DNA of 64,000 bases, taken from assembly GCA_038501625.1 (NCBI GenBank), contig JAZAYU010000009.1:10096396-10160395 (forward strand). Reading direction: 5' to 3'. The notes under the pieces were generated by a model. That model made no database searches, had not been told where the DNA came from, and worked only from the letters and a program-made list of their open reading frames with translations. A program made the translations under genes and the position numbers. Of this stretch, positions 14,001 to 25,404 are shown one piece after another; position 1 is the first letter of the stretch, and each line of letters opens with the position of its first letter. Origin of the DNA: Corbicula japonica (lineage: Eukaryota; Mollusca; Bivalvia; Venerida; Cyrenidae).

Positions 14001-17000
14001 GGTCACATTATTGCTCTGATTGTCATGAAACTTGGTCAGAATGTTTGTCCCAATGATTTCTTGGATGAATTTGAATATGGGTCATGTGGGTCCAAAAACT
14101 AGGTCACTGTTACTAAAAATAGAATTTTCTTGTTAACACTCTAGCGGTCACATTTTTGCTCTGATTGTCATGAAACTTGGTCAGGATGTTTGTCCCAATG
14201 ATTCTAGGACGAGTTCGGATATGGGTCTTGTGGGTCCAAAAAGTAGGTCACTGTTACTTAAAATAGAATTTTCTTGTTTACACTCTAGCGTTCACATTTT
14301 TGCTCCGATTGCCATGAAACTTGGTCAGGATGTTTGTCCCAACGATTTCTTGGACAAGTTCGAATATGGGTCATGTGGGTCCAAAAACTAGGTCACTGTT
14401 TCTAAAAATAGAATTTTCTTGTTAACACTCTAGCGGTCACATTTTTGCTCCGATTGTCATGAAACTTTGTCAGGATGTTTGTCCCAATGATTTCTCGGAC
14501 AAGTTGGAAAATGGGTCATCTGGGTCCAAAAACTAGGTCACTGTTACTAAAAATAGAATTTTCTAGGTAACACTCTAGGGGTCACATTTTTGCTCCGATT
14601 GTCATGAAACTTGGTCAGAATGTTTGTCCCAATGATTTCTCGGATGAGTTTGAATATGGGTCATCTGGGTCCAAAAACTAGGTGACTGTTACTAAAAATA
14701 GAATTTTCTTGTTAACACTCTTGCGGTCACATTTTTGCTCCGATTGTCATGAAACTTTGTCAGGATGTTTGTCCCAATGATTTCTTGGACGAGTTCGAAT
14801 ATGGGTCATGTGGGTCCAAAAACAAGGTCACTGTTACTAAAAATAGAATTTTCTATTTAACACTCTAGCGGTCACATTTTTGATTCGATTGTCATGAAAC
14901 TTGGTCAGAATGTTTGTCCCAATGATTTCTTGGATGAGTTCGAATATGGGTCATCTGCATCCAAAAACTAGGTCACTGTTACTAAAAATAGAATTTTCTT
15001 GTTAACACTCTAGCCGTCACATTTTTGCTCTGATTGTCATGAGACTTGGTCTGGATGTTTTTTCCAATGATTTCTCGGACGAGTTCAGATATGGGTCATC
15101 TGGGTCCAAAAACTAGGTCACTGTTACTAAAAATAGAATTTTCTTGTTAACACTCTAGTGGTCACATTTTTTGCTCCAATTGTCATGAAACTTGGTCAGG
15201 ATGTTTGTCCCAATGATTTCTCGCACGAGTTTGAATATGGGTCATCTGGGTCTAGGTCACTGTTACTTAAAATAACTGTGTTGTACTCAGGCGAGCGATA
15301 AAGGGCCATCATGGCCCTCTTGTTCTATATTTGGTGAATCACAAGGCTTGATAAAGTGAAATTTGAGTGTGCTAATACAAAGTGGTTGATTCCTAAAGTT
15401 GAAATTTGTAGTGTGGTGTGACTTGCTCATGTTAGTTAAGATTGTGGTTGTTTGAATCTGATGATGTTTTATATCTTGATGAGTTTTCTTTTCGTTTAGC
15501 TCCATATGGACAACCAGGTAAAAACAGACTATGGTAACATAGGCTTGTTGAGTTTTGTGACATTTTCTGTGAAGATGTTTGTGAATATAAGGAGGAAATT
15601 CATACATGAAAAAAAAAAACAGATTTAAAACTTGAATGAATTACCTTCCATTGGTTGCATTAGTAGACTATGACTAACTATATCTTTTGTTTGTATGTTC
15701 AAACAGTTTTCTAACACTGATCACTCTAACGGTCAAAAGTAAATAATAATGTTAACACTAAATAGCATGACATCCTGGTGCCCTGAAATGTGTTCTGTAT
15801 GTTAGATAGGCAGCGCTTACATTAAGATAGATCTTAAACAATATGAATTTGAACCAGTTTATTAACCCTTTCCTCCATATCTATGCATTTTTACGCATGT
15901 GCAACCAGTGTAGATCCACATCCGTGCCATCTGATCAGGATCTGCACTAGTTGCATTTTGGTCAGAAATAACTTAACAAATTAAAAGGCGAACAGTGCAG
16001 ATCCTGATCAGATGGCATGGATGTGCCAGCTGATCTGGATCTACACTGTTCGCCCATGCAATAAAGGTGTGTCTGTGGAGGAAAGGGTTAAAACAAGATT
16101 GTTGTTCACATCTTAATATGCTTTAAGTTGTTCTTATCTAAATCAGTCTAAACATGTTTGGGTAGTATTTACTTCTCTATCACCACTCATGTTATGCAGC
16201 AAATTGCCTATCCTTTAAAGCCTCCAAAAGTGCATTCAGTCACATACGATAAATTACTAAGCTACACACTCGAGGTTGTGTCTAATTTGTGCATCACAGA
16301 ACTGTTTAAGCTAAAGCACTTGCACCTTTGACAGAATCTTTCACCATGTTTTCAAAATCCTTTAAAGTGACAGTCAATAGACATTTATTTATTTGTATTC
16401 AAAATAAAGAGTTTATTGCCTGAAATTCTTGGTAACATATTTCAAAAGAAAGTTAATATAATCCCATTGTCAAGCGTTAAACACAGAAGCTCAGGGTGAT
16501 GAGATGTTATTATAATGTTCGTCAAAATTTAAATAATGTTCGACATTATATCGAAAGGAATAAATGTTCATTAATATTGAGTTTGTCATGTGATTATTTT
16601 ACATGAAAAACATCTTGACGGATAGCAAAGTAATAAGAGCGTGAAGAGGTGAGAGACATTAATTTTGTCTGCAGTCGAAATATATAATAATTTCGTGACG
16701 CTCGTTCTTCCTGTACAGGTTGTTTTTACTCGCAGATCTCCAATTAATGCTATTTATGTCAGACTGCACATGCATACGCATAATACATCAGCCTCATTTG
16801 CATCTCTCATGGTGAGGCATCAATTTTTGTATGTAACTATATCCGTGTAATACAAGTAAACATGTTGGATTTCTTGGAACTTCTTTGTGTTTCAGTCTTT
16901 GGCAGTATAAATTCTAACAATTTATGCACACTGAATGCTTTTCATTAAGATTTTATACATACTTTTTGGAAAGTCATTTTAATCATGAATTCAAAGAATA

Positions 17001-20000
17001 AAAAAACCCTTTAAACTGTGAACAACAGACAAGTATGTTCGACATGCATGCACATACAAAAAAAAATCATCTTCAGTTGACCATGTGCATGTTAATTAAC
17101 ATTTTATGCTTGGTTATGCTTCTCTCCCATTACTTAGCCCCCATTCACCTCCTTCCCTCCGACTTAGAGTATATCACAATAGACCATGTTCGATTTAAAT
17201 TTGTAATATGCCCTTGATGCATATTAAATACCTGGAAATATAATATGTTTGCTCTGTTCAGATAGTTTTAGTGGTTGAATGTTTTACCCTAGTTTGCAGT
17301 GAGAAATGATGACCAAAAAATAATTTATGAAACAATAAAATTCAGCTACTTAATATGACTGTATAGTGAATTGACTTGCTTGAACTTACATCCTGGATAA
17401 CTTTCGTATTTTCAGTGTTTGTGAAATATTAATTGAAGATTTGAACTATCTTGAAAGATTTTGAAGTCTTTTTTAGCCTTCAAGGAGAATTTCATTATTT
17501 GTTCATTTAAATGGGTTTTTGTTTGTTTCTTTTTCACATGCAGCTCCATATCCAGGTAAACAATTTCTTTTCACCCTTTTTTGTTTAAACCTGCATGAAT
17601 AAAGAATAAATATCATGTGCAATTAAAGTTGATCCACATCAGCCTGTGCAATTTGAAGGTTGCATTTAGATTCATAAAGAAGTGAACTGGTTGCACATGT
17701 TATAAAAGCCACATTCATGGAGAAAAAGGTTACTAGAGGTTGTACATCTTGGATTATAGTATCTTAACAAAATAGACCTGCCTGGTATTCAATTCTTATG
17801 CTTCCTGAAATAGTTTAGTCAAATGACCTTATGCTTCCTGAAATAGTTTAGTCAAATGACCCTTCTGTTATCATGGGTTCCACTAGCTGCTGAATCTCAA
17901 CTGTCATTATGATTTTGTCCATTTTTAAGGGGTTTTCTCAATTTTAAGCCAAAAATACCCCTAATTCAAGAAAAAAAATGACCCTTCAGCTAAAATCCTA
18001 AAGGTCAAAATAAGGCTTTCTGGAAATTTCAAGGGTCAAAAGGTCATCTCCTGGGTCAAATGGAACCCCTGGTTATTGTCTGGGCTATTTCTCAGTAACC
18101 ACTTGCTTGATTTCAATTAAAGTGTATGGGAAGCTTCACTAAAATCACTAAATTCACTAAGAAAATGTGCATAGTTATTTTCAATGCATTTAAAATTTTG
18201 ATAATTTTTCATGAAGTTTAATATTTCCGTTTTAAAATTCTCTGCAACCAGCAATTGGAATTGAAATTGACAGTGTTTACAGAGTTTAGCCCTTTTATTT
18301 AGTTAAATGTGATGAAGTATATTTTTGCACCATTCCTGTGTCCTGGCAATACCCTAGGGAGCTTTCATCAATTCTAATTATATCTTATTTCCTTTAGTTA
18401 TCAGTTGATGTATTTTAAAATAATTTTAAAACTGAGGTAGAATATAATGAATATTCATTTAGAAATTTTAAAAAGAAAACATCATTGAATTTCAGTTAAC
18501 CTTTTACTCCATGGAAATGGCTTTTATCATGTGTTTGACCTATGCAGATCCTAATCAGCCTGCATAATCAGACTGAGTGAGTGCACAGGCTGATCTTGTT
18601 TTACACTGGTCAGCCAGGGAGATATTAGCCATATCTTCTGGAGAAAGGGGATGAAGATTAATGATACATGGAAACAATATGAGAATAGACAAAGAAGCGT
18701 TTTGCTTGTCTATTGTTGAAAGCTGTGTGGTTTATATAACTGATATTAACCCTTCCTCCATATTATACGCTTTTTTACCCTTGTGCAACCAGTGTAGATC
18801 CATATCAGCTGGCACATCTATGCCATCTGATCAGGATCTGCACTGGTCACATTTTGGTCAGAAATAACCTAATGAATAAAAGAGCGGACAGTTTAGATCC
18901 TGATCAGACAGCATGAATGTGCTAGCTGATCTGGATCTAAACTCTTCGCCCACGCAATAAAGGTTGAGTTTTCTATGGAGGAAAGGGTTGATTTGATTTA
19001 AACTTCTTATGACTAGTTTTGTTTTAAGTATAAATGTTTTATGTGCATTCAAAATTAAAACTGTGTAAATAAACTTTTAAGAAACCTCTTAAACTAGGTT
19101 TTGGTAATTAACAGTAAAGAATGATAAGAAATAATATTTTACCATATTTATAATTGCACATGTTCTCACCTAGTTGTATTCTTATGGTTCTTATCTTCAC
19201 TACACTACTGTTAGTCTGACTCTTAAGCACCGATTAATTTTCATTGTTACACGCTACCTTATTAACAGATTCTCAGCAAGGCCTAAGATCGAGTTGTGCT
19301 TAAGGCATTTGTCATTCAGTTGTATAAAACATCCTTTAATATAGTGGTTTATAATATAAATCTAAAAATCCTTTTTATATTATGATAGAAACATAAAAAC
19401 AATGACGGTTATGGTTTTGGTTATGTAATATTAGCTATTTAAATGCTGTAGTAAATAAGTTTACTTAAGATTTAATTAAATAGTATTGTTTCAGAAAGTA
19501 AACATATCTTTTGAAGTTATTTATAGAGTTTCCCTTATTTATAGCCCAGTACAATCCCGGGCCTCAGTATGGTCAAACTAGCACAGTGGTTGTGACCCAG
19601 CCAGCTTACACCGTTGTGCAACATTTCCGTGAGGCCCCTGTGCGCATCAAGTGCCAGTTTTGTCAGGCAGACATTGTGACATCCACATACTACGAGACGG
19701 GCACACTTACCTGGGTTGCATGCTTTGTTATTGCTATTGTTGGGTAAGTCAGAGGCAGAGTTAAACATCAAAAAGAAAAACAGATTCAAAACTAAAATTT
19801 TGAGAATTCCTTTCTGCTAAGTTTTTTTGGCCTGGTTCAAGCCACAAATGTGACCCATGACCTCTAATGTGGAAGATCACTATCCTTTGATATAAAATCA
19901 ACTTTTTCTTCACTCATTTGTCACTTGAGTATGTCTCTGGAGTCAGTGAATAAGAAAATTCAGCTCAAAACTTAAATTCATTTGTTACTATAATTTCAAG

Positions 20001-22623
20001 GAATGTAGATATAAATGTCTTTCAGAGAAAAAAAATCATCCTTAAAATAGTCAATGTTTGCACAATGTGCAAAAAATAGTTAGAATTTGTTCTTTAATAA
20101 TTCCATATTTAGTAGGAACTGATGTGCTATCACCTACTCATCTTTCAAAAGACTGTATTTCTTAAATGTTTGCAATAAAGCTCCTGGCATTATTGTGTTG
20201 CTTAATGTTACCACGTGAATCATTATTGATAAAAGATAAAGTTTACATAAAAAACAATTTCTTGGTGATATTATGGAAATTTTACAATCAAAAAATGTTC
20301 TTGGAGTACATAAAATAGGAAAACAAGAATGCGAATACATTTTTAAAGCAAAATAAAATCGAAAAAAAAAGAACAAAATAGATAGAAAAGTAAATTTTTG
20401 CTTAAACATTTATCAAATTTACCTCAGTATCTCTTGACTGTCACAGTGGTATGTCCTATACGACATCATTTGCTCACATAATGACATGCTGTTAGACTTT
20501 GTTTGTATAAGAGCATACGATTGCAGCTAATGCAGGTACTTCAGTCAATTTTTATAAAACTATTCACCTCTTTGAGGCATATTATTGTATTCTACAATAG
20601 ACTAAGGCCACATAAAGGATTTATAACTGAAAATTGTAGTTTTCTGAAACTAAACTTTGCAGCTAATGAATAGATTCTATCTGACTTTAACAAAAATTTT
20701 AAAGCCGTATAAAAGAAACACAATTGTATGTTATCTCTTAATAACGTCATATCTACTTGTGCTTCTCACTTGAAGCTTCGTGGATATGATCCATATTAAT
20801 ATTATTGATAAATGGCATCAACGCATACCCTAAAGCACTTTTTGGTTTAACAAGTCCCTGGTAAGTGTCTGATCACATGCATACATCTCTCATTAATCAT
20901 AAACTCTTCCATGTGAACAAATGTTTCACCTTCCTCAGTAAGAAAGACATTCTAAAAGAAATTTAATAACATTTCAAGCGTTTAAAGTTCTAAGGCAGGA
21001 GATGTCAATTTACGAGAGATAAATGTAAAGACATATAAAGAAGATCATAGTAGACCATCTCATGCCAATAATTTATTACCTTTAAGCTGAAGTATTCAAA
21101 TAATATGTTGAGCTATTTTGCTCACTGTTAGACCATCTCATGCCAATAATTTATTACCTTTAAGCTGAAGTATTCAAATAATATGTTGAGCTATTTTGCT
21201 CACTGTTAGACCATCTCATGCCAATAATTTATTACCTTTAAGCTGAAGTATTCAAATAATATGTTGAGCTATTTTGCTCACTGTTAGACCATCTCATGCC
21301 AATAATTTATTACCTTTAAGCTGAAGTATTCAAATAATATGTTGAGCTATTCTGCTCACTTTTTTGCATCTCTGCTCTTGGTTAATGTTTCCATGCAACT
21401 TCATAATATTTTACAAAGTAATATAGCTATAGCTTTTCAAACTTAAAATTGTTCACCATCATATCCTGAGTGTGTGCCAAGATATTATGGCCCATATTCA
21501 ACTTACAATTTTAGGTTAAAGTTTGCACTCAAGATGGTATATAAGCTCACAACTTTTTGTGTTGCCCTTTCGAAGAAATGGCGATACATAGGGACCGCTT
21601 TGTCCGTCCGTCAGTCTGTCGGTCCGTCACGAAAACTTAACGTTGGCTATAACTTTGCCATTTCTTAATATTTCTTTATCAAACTTTTAAATTATATTGC
21701 TTATGACAACACGCTCAAATGATGCCAAATTCTCAAGGTCAAGGTCACATTTGATGCCCCCTTTTGTACTTGGATTTTTACACAAAAACTTAACGTTGGC
21801 TATAACTTTGTCATTTCTTAGTATTTTTACATCAAACTTTCAAATTATATTGCTTATGACAACACGCTCATGATGATGCCAAATTCTTTAGGTCAACTTA
21901 CATTTGATGGAGTTATGCCCCTTTTTGTACTTGCATTTTTATTCCGACATAGCACCAGATGGCGTCACAAGTGTTCAACTGAACACCCATCTAGTTACTA
22001 CTTATAATACAGTTTTGACAGTCTGTACATTGCGAGGTGGTTATTGTTGATTTAAAAAACTCCTGACACTCTCCAGTTGAATTTAAAATTTGCTTTAGTA
22101 TATCAGCTTACTTTATTTCTGACTCTTCGAATACTCCAGCATGCTATCATTTTTAACTTACAATTTATATTTCTTACAACCTGCATACAATTGTAAGCAG
22201 CATCTTCCCTAAAGAACCATTCAGTATGATATATTCTCTACCTTCTCACAATCCATACAACTATGCACTTTGTATAATTGTAACTAGTAAAGGATTAATT
22301 TGATAAAATAATGCTGTTGTACTTTCATTTTACTATAAGTTTGTATGAAATCATTGCAACAAAAAAAGAGGGAAAAAACCCCACAAGACCAGTACACAAA
22401 TTTTAGTCTTGATCTTGCATGATAGATTTTTTGTGCTTTATGTTATAGCAGTAAAACTACACAGAATTTGTATGTGTAATCGTGATTGTGCATGCAGCCT
22501 GTTTCCCATTTCAGGTGTTGGCTCGGATGCTGCTTGATTCCATTCTGTATGGACGCCTGCAAGGATGTTGTACATCAGTGCCCCAACTGTCACCAACAGG
22601 TTGGACGCTACAACCGCATGTAA
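5098..22623 (+). CDS. LITAF: LITAF-domain protein (LITAF/CDIP1-like), 7 coding exons
   Basis: Coding exons: 5098-5155 (acceptor at 5091-5092), 7051-7074, 8180-8206, 15500-15517, 17544-17555, 19545-19743 and 22515-22623. All introns are GT-AG and phases agree, giving 148 residues. Residues 1-58 are Pro/Tyr/Gln-rich with a PPxY-type PPPY at 5-8, expected to bind WW-domain ubiquitin ligases. The C-terminal LITAF domain (about 72-146) has the first CxxC knuckle (C83, C86), a Cys-rich hydrophobic segment (about 101-124) and the second knuckle HQCPNC (H133, C135, C138). Family knowledge: these proteins sit monotopically on late endosome/lysosome membranes, bind one zinc, and act in endosomal sorting and immune signalling. 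The start is the first ATG, five bases after the acceptor; translation opens [10 protein letters not shown]. Introns 1 to 5 all interrupt in phase 1. An AATAAA at 23832 could end the transcript. Paralogue identity (LITAF or CDIP1) is uncertain. Confidence 0.92.
5156..7050 (+). other. LITAF intron 1
   Basis: The intron has GTAAGT donor and TTTTATTTTCAG acceptor. Around 5270-5495 there is a degraded repeat resembling the 21555-21994 element, including a GCTCAACTGAACAC end at about 5471-5490. The rest is unremarkable AT-rich sequence. Confidence 0.6.
7855..7931 (+). mobile_element. Truncated AACCCTTTCC MITE (family M)
   Basis: Only the first third of the ~240-bp family M element is present: the terminal TTAACCCTTTCC, TTTTTACGCAT, then GATCCAGATCAGCCGGCACA. 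The rest is missing. It lies in LITAF intron 2. Confidence 0.75.
9240..10475 (+). mobile_element. Family M MITE interrupted by a younger element
   Basis: The left half (9240-9363) starts AACCCTTTACTCCAT and contains GATCCAGATCATCTGG. The right half (10349-10475) contains CTGATCTGGATCTAAACTGG and ends GGAGTAAAGGGTTAA. Removing 9364-10348 plus one GTTAT duplicate restores the normal order of this ~240-bp family. Confidence 0.85.
9364..10348. mobile_element. 985-bp TIR element with 5-bp target duplication
   Basis: Terminal inverted repeats CAGTGCTCACGCTG (9364-9377) and CAGCGTGAGCACTG (10335-10348) are perfect over 14 bp. The element is flanked by GTTAT on both sides (9359-9363 and 10349-10353), and the target is a known repeat, so the boundaries are firm. 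The internal ORFs (about 80 codons) show no transposase signature, so it is non-autonomous. CAG-starting ends with a 5-bp duplication would fit a hAT5-type element; that assignment is inference. Confidence 0.85.
10600..10841 (+). mobile_element. Family M MITE, full length
   Basis: The ends are TAACCCTTTTCTC and GAGGAAAGGGTT. Each half is itself an imperfect hairpin: GATCAGCTGGCACA pairs with the following CATCTGATCAGGATC, and GATCAGACGGCACGGATG with GTGCCGGCTGA. The whole element is also palindromic end to end. There is no ORF. Confidence 0.85.
11255..11398. repeat. 144-bp near-perfect palindrome (family P), copy 1
   Basis: GCCCAAGATCATAAAACTAA at the left end is the exact reverse complement of the right end. 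The arms are about 70 bp, I find a single mismatch near the centre (GGTGAC against GTCGCC), and the loop is about 2 bp. The centre includes CTGATTGGCTGA, an inverted CCAAT box. Three more copies occur at 27283, 28265 and 43135. Confidence 0.92.
12022..15322 (+). mobile_element. Family B element with ~22-unit tandem array
   Basis: The 5' end is the hairpin AGCTCACCTGAGCTGG / CTCAGGGTGAGCT, followed by GTCCGTCGTCCGTCGTCCGT. The array then has about 22 units of ~144 bp, each with CGATTGTCATGAAACTTGGT, TGTTTGTCCCAATGATTTCT and AGGTCACTGTTACTAAAAAT. The 3' end is GTACTCAGGCGAGCG, hairpin AGGGCCATCATGGCCCT, then CTTG and TT. Units differ by a few bases, some combinations recur (for example the pair around 13690-13960 and the next), and one unit near 14190 is a base shorter. 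There is no coding capacity. Confidence 0.9.
15863..16090 (+). mobile_element. Family M MITE, full length
   Basis: Starts TAACCCTTTCCTCCATATC and ends GGAGGAAAGGGTTA. The middle carries the family's GGTCAGAAATAAC spacer between the two internal hairpins. It lies in LITAF intron 4. Confidence 0.85.
16091..17543 (+). other. LITAF intron 4, distal part
   Basis: No repeat family recognised and no exon signal apart from the acceptor TTTTTCACATGCAG at the end. Short ORFs (about 60 codons at 16665 and 17035) look random. Confidence 0.5.
17556..19544 (+). other. LITAF intron 5 with MITE fragments
   Basis: Contains diverged family M pieces at about 17620-17730 and 18499-18652, a full copy at 18747, and a 33-bp direct duplication (CTTATGCTTCCTGAAATAGT at 17795 and 17828). 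At about 17876-18075 there is a repeat with GGGTTCCACTAG at one end and GGAACCCCTGG at the other. No gene is seen inside. Confidence 0.6.
18747..18989 (+). mobile_element. Family M MITE, full length
   Basis: Starts TAACCCTTCCTCCATAT and ends TGGAGGAAAGGGTTG, with both internal hairpins present. A second, more diverged family M remnant abuts it at 18499-18652, so this site has received the family twice. Confidence 0.85.
21053..21361 (+). repeat. 78-bp tandem repeat, 4 copies
   Basis: Units start GACCATCTCATGCCAATAAT at 21053, 21131, 21209 and 21287, with an exact 78-bp period. Copies are essentially identical except for a change near the end of the last one (CTATTCTGCTC for CTATTTTGCTC). Such identity implies recent expansion or ongoing homogenisation. 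Confidence 0.95.
21555..21994 (+). mobile_element. Small hairpin-ended element (family E)
   Basis: Contains GTCCGTCCGTCAGTC, two tandem core units (CTTAACGTTGGCTATAACTT at about 21637 and 21790), and the 3' hairpin GTGTTCA-AC-TGAACAC followed by CCATCTAG and TT. Hairpin then CTAG before T matches the Helitron-type 3' end rule. The 5' boundary is approximate. Confidence 0.6.
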
Positions 22624-23837
22624 CACATGCAACATCTCACATGGCATGTCCTTGACAAGATGGTTACAATCAGCGGACAGACGTGTGTTCTATAGAAACA
22701 TGCATGCACACTGCTTTTTTGATATATAAATGGACTCCCCTTTTAGGACATTATTGCACTAGAAGTAGGACACAATCTTTTCTTTTTAGCCATGTGATAT
22801 GCACTTACAGCCTTAACAATTGTTATACTTTTGTCGCAAAGAATATTTTTATTTAATGTATTACTGCTTTCTTCAAAGTCATAACAAGCGGCAGATCATT
22901 TTCTATTTTTAGAAAAATATCTAATTTTTCATATCTGTAAATGCTTTTTTAACATACGTTAATTTTATCATTTTTTGTTGTCAATTGTTTTACTCCACAT
23001 TTGCATAACAGTTTGAGATATCTGGGATTAAGAAAGGACCAATTGATGGTTTTAACATCAGTTTTCTGAAAAGAAGAAATTTGAAAATCATTGTTGTAGC
23101 AATTTTAGGTTGTTGACATTTTAATAAGGGTGATGCTGAAAATCAAATATTCAGAGAGTAACTTACCACAGTTCTAAATACATGACTTTTTTGTTACAAG
23201 CATAGTTACAATGAAATGGTTTGCAAAGTTTAAATGTATTTTCACCTCAGATCAGTTTTACAAATCCTATGTATCTGTGATAGTGTTGTAATTTTAGAAA
23301 ATCAATTTTTCAGTTTCATTTTTTTACAGATCATGACAAGCATTTCATTGAAAGTAAAGATGGGTGATTTATCCATGCAATTTCATATTAAAGGCAAGAG
23401 TTTAACTCTTTACTCCGTGGCATATGGCTGTTATCCCCCGGGCGAACAGTGTAGATCCAGATCAGCTAGCACATCCGTGACATCTTATCAGGATCTGCAC
23501 TGTTCGCTTTTGATCCATTAGGTTATTTCTGACCAAGAAGCAACCAATGTAGATCCATGCCATCTGATCTGGATCTACACAGGTTGCACACAAATGAAAA
23601 GGTTTATATTAAATATGGAGTAAAGGGTTAAAGAATATTAAATATATAAATATTGTTTTAAATTTCCCAGTGACATTATTTTTAGATCTCCCTGTGAATG
23701 ACATCAGAATTTTAAAATTAAACTTGTTTGTTGGTATTAGAACTATCAGAATTTTAAAATTAAACTTGTTTGTTTATATTAGAACTATATTATGTTGTAA
23801 CTCATATCAGTGATATCTTTTACTTATCTGTAATAAA
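22624..23837 (+). other. Possible 3' UTR of the first LITAF gene
   Basis: From the TAA at 22621 the first good AATAAA I see is at 23832-23837. If that is used, the 3' UTR is about 1.2 kb and includes a whole family M MITE (23403-23630). Confidence 0.45.
23403..23630 (+). mobile_element. Family M MITE
   Basis: Starts TAACTCTTTACTCCGTGG and ends GGAGTAAAGGGTTA. It contains GCGAACAGTGTAGATCCAGA and the GGTTATTTCTGACC spacer. It may be transcribed within the LITAF 3' UTR. Confidence 0.8.
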
Positions 23838-24943
23838 ACATTCTTCTTAAAGTTTTATCTTTTATTAATTTTTTTTATTGCCAATGCAGAGTAGATAATT
23901 ATGAGGGCTGTTCCATAAATTCATTGAATTGCTCTATTTCTACAACATTAAGGGGTCGCAAACATTGCAAATGGCAAAAAATGGTTTAAATTCCAAAAAT
24001 GAATTTTAGGGGGAAATACTTATTGCCACTTAGATTTTAGTAAGAAATGTATTTAGCTAAGGATGTAGTTTATGTTTGCAAGCTCAATTTAGTCTAATTT
24101 ATGTTCTAATAACCAAAACAAAAGAAAAACGGTTTGCATTAGAACTCTGAAATTCATGGACAATATACCAAAGCAAGCCATACCTGAAATAAGTATATGC
24201 TTGATACAAAGTTTAGTGCCAATTCATCAAAATAATGTTAGGGTTTTCAAGAAATTCAAGGAAAACTTATTTCCGGGTTCTACTTTCGGTTTGATAAAAG
24301 GATATAGGTATCGCAAAAAACACTTATTTACAATATTTTGCGGTCATTGTCAAAATAATGTCAGAAATTTTTAGTAGTACATTAATATGTTTTGACTTGA
24401 AACTGAAAGTAAATAAATTTGCGAAGTCATGGAAACAAAACGCTGATGCAAAGTAAATTAAAACACAACTTCTGTTTACTTGCAGAAAATGATGCAGAGA
24501 CACTACACTAATAACAGGTGCTTTTGCATCAAATTTGCTTTATGTTTGACCAACAGCTTTTTTGAATGCATTTGAAATATATGCTAAATAATGATTGCTA
24601 TAGATAACAAAATCTGTGAATACTTAAAACGAAATAAAAAGATATATATCTAAATATAAAACTAAAATATATATCGAATATATGTCGAACTACTTTTGCA
24701 TATATTTTTATTTAGTTTGAAAAATAGTTTTGAGAGGAGAGTTCTGCAAATTTATGGAACACCCTTCATATGCAGTCAGTAAGTAAATATTGCATGTTCA
24801 ATAGCCCCGAAATTGTATGTATATATGGGATTTCCAATACCAGACCTTCCAAGTGTATTTCGTAATGAAGAGAAAGATCATATAAAGTAAATAAGGAAAG
24901 TGGGATCGATCAAATCACATGCAGATCTTTAAACAATCTAAGT

Positions 24944-25190
24944 TAGACCCTTCAGTCTCCATGGATACAGCTTATATTTCATGGATGTGCCAGTGTAGCC
25001 CCAGATCTACCTGCTTATCGGTGCACTCTGAGTAGGATCTACACAGCTGGCAATAAGACTTGTATAAAAAAAGTTATTTCTGAGGAAAAGCCACTGGTAA
25101 AGATACAGATCAGATACATGGATTAGCAGGCTGTTCTGAATCTTAACTGGTCGCAAGGTTATTAAAAGCATACCATGAGAGAAAGGGTTA
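24944..25190 (+). mobile_element. Diverged family M MITE
   Basis: TAGACCCTTCAGTCTCCATG at the left and GAGAGAAAGGGTTA at the right, with GATCTACCTGCTTATCGG and ACTGGTCGCAAGG-like internal pieces. It is clearly older than the other copies. Confidence 0.6.
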
Positions 25191-25404
25191 AATGATAGAA
25201 ACTCCCTATAAATATTCGAGAATCGATTGGTTTGACATCAGTCCATGTCATATAGTTCTTCTTCCTTTATTAGAAAAAAACCAAATAAACATAAATGCAG
25301 AGATCTATTGACAAAAAGAAAATTCGTAAACATTGTCTACCGGTTTTTTAATTTCAAAATGCCACATGAGTAATTCTCTGATAACACCTTGGGTGCTACC
25401 TTTT

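Larger units (their letters stand above)
8207..15499 (+). other. LITAF intron 3, 7.3 kb, repeat-filled
   Basis: This intron carries, in order, an interrupted family M MITE with a 985-bp insertion, a second family M copy, a 144-bp palindrome, and a 3.3-kb 22-unit array element. Each is listed separately. Positions 8210-9239, 10842-11254 and 11399-12021 show no gene. An acceptor-like site followed by a short frame that stops after six codons lies at about 8441-8460. Confidence 0.7.
19744..22514 (+). other. LITAF intron 6
   Basis: This phase-2 intron separates the two zinc knuckles of the LITAF domain, at the same position as in the downstream LITAF exon pair. It holds a four-copy 78-bp tandem repeat and a hairpin-ended element, listed separately. 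The rest is AT-rich without exons. Confidence 0.7.

Noticed and set aside
12100..15280. Regular ~144-bp repetition considered as a CRISPR array
   Set aside because: The whole unit repeats with no unique spacers, the period is far too long, and the genome is animal.
15287..15607. 106-codon minus-strand frame
   Set aside because: It begins within family B terminal sequence and crosses LITAF exon 4 on the opposite strand; no family features.
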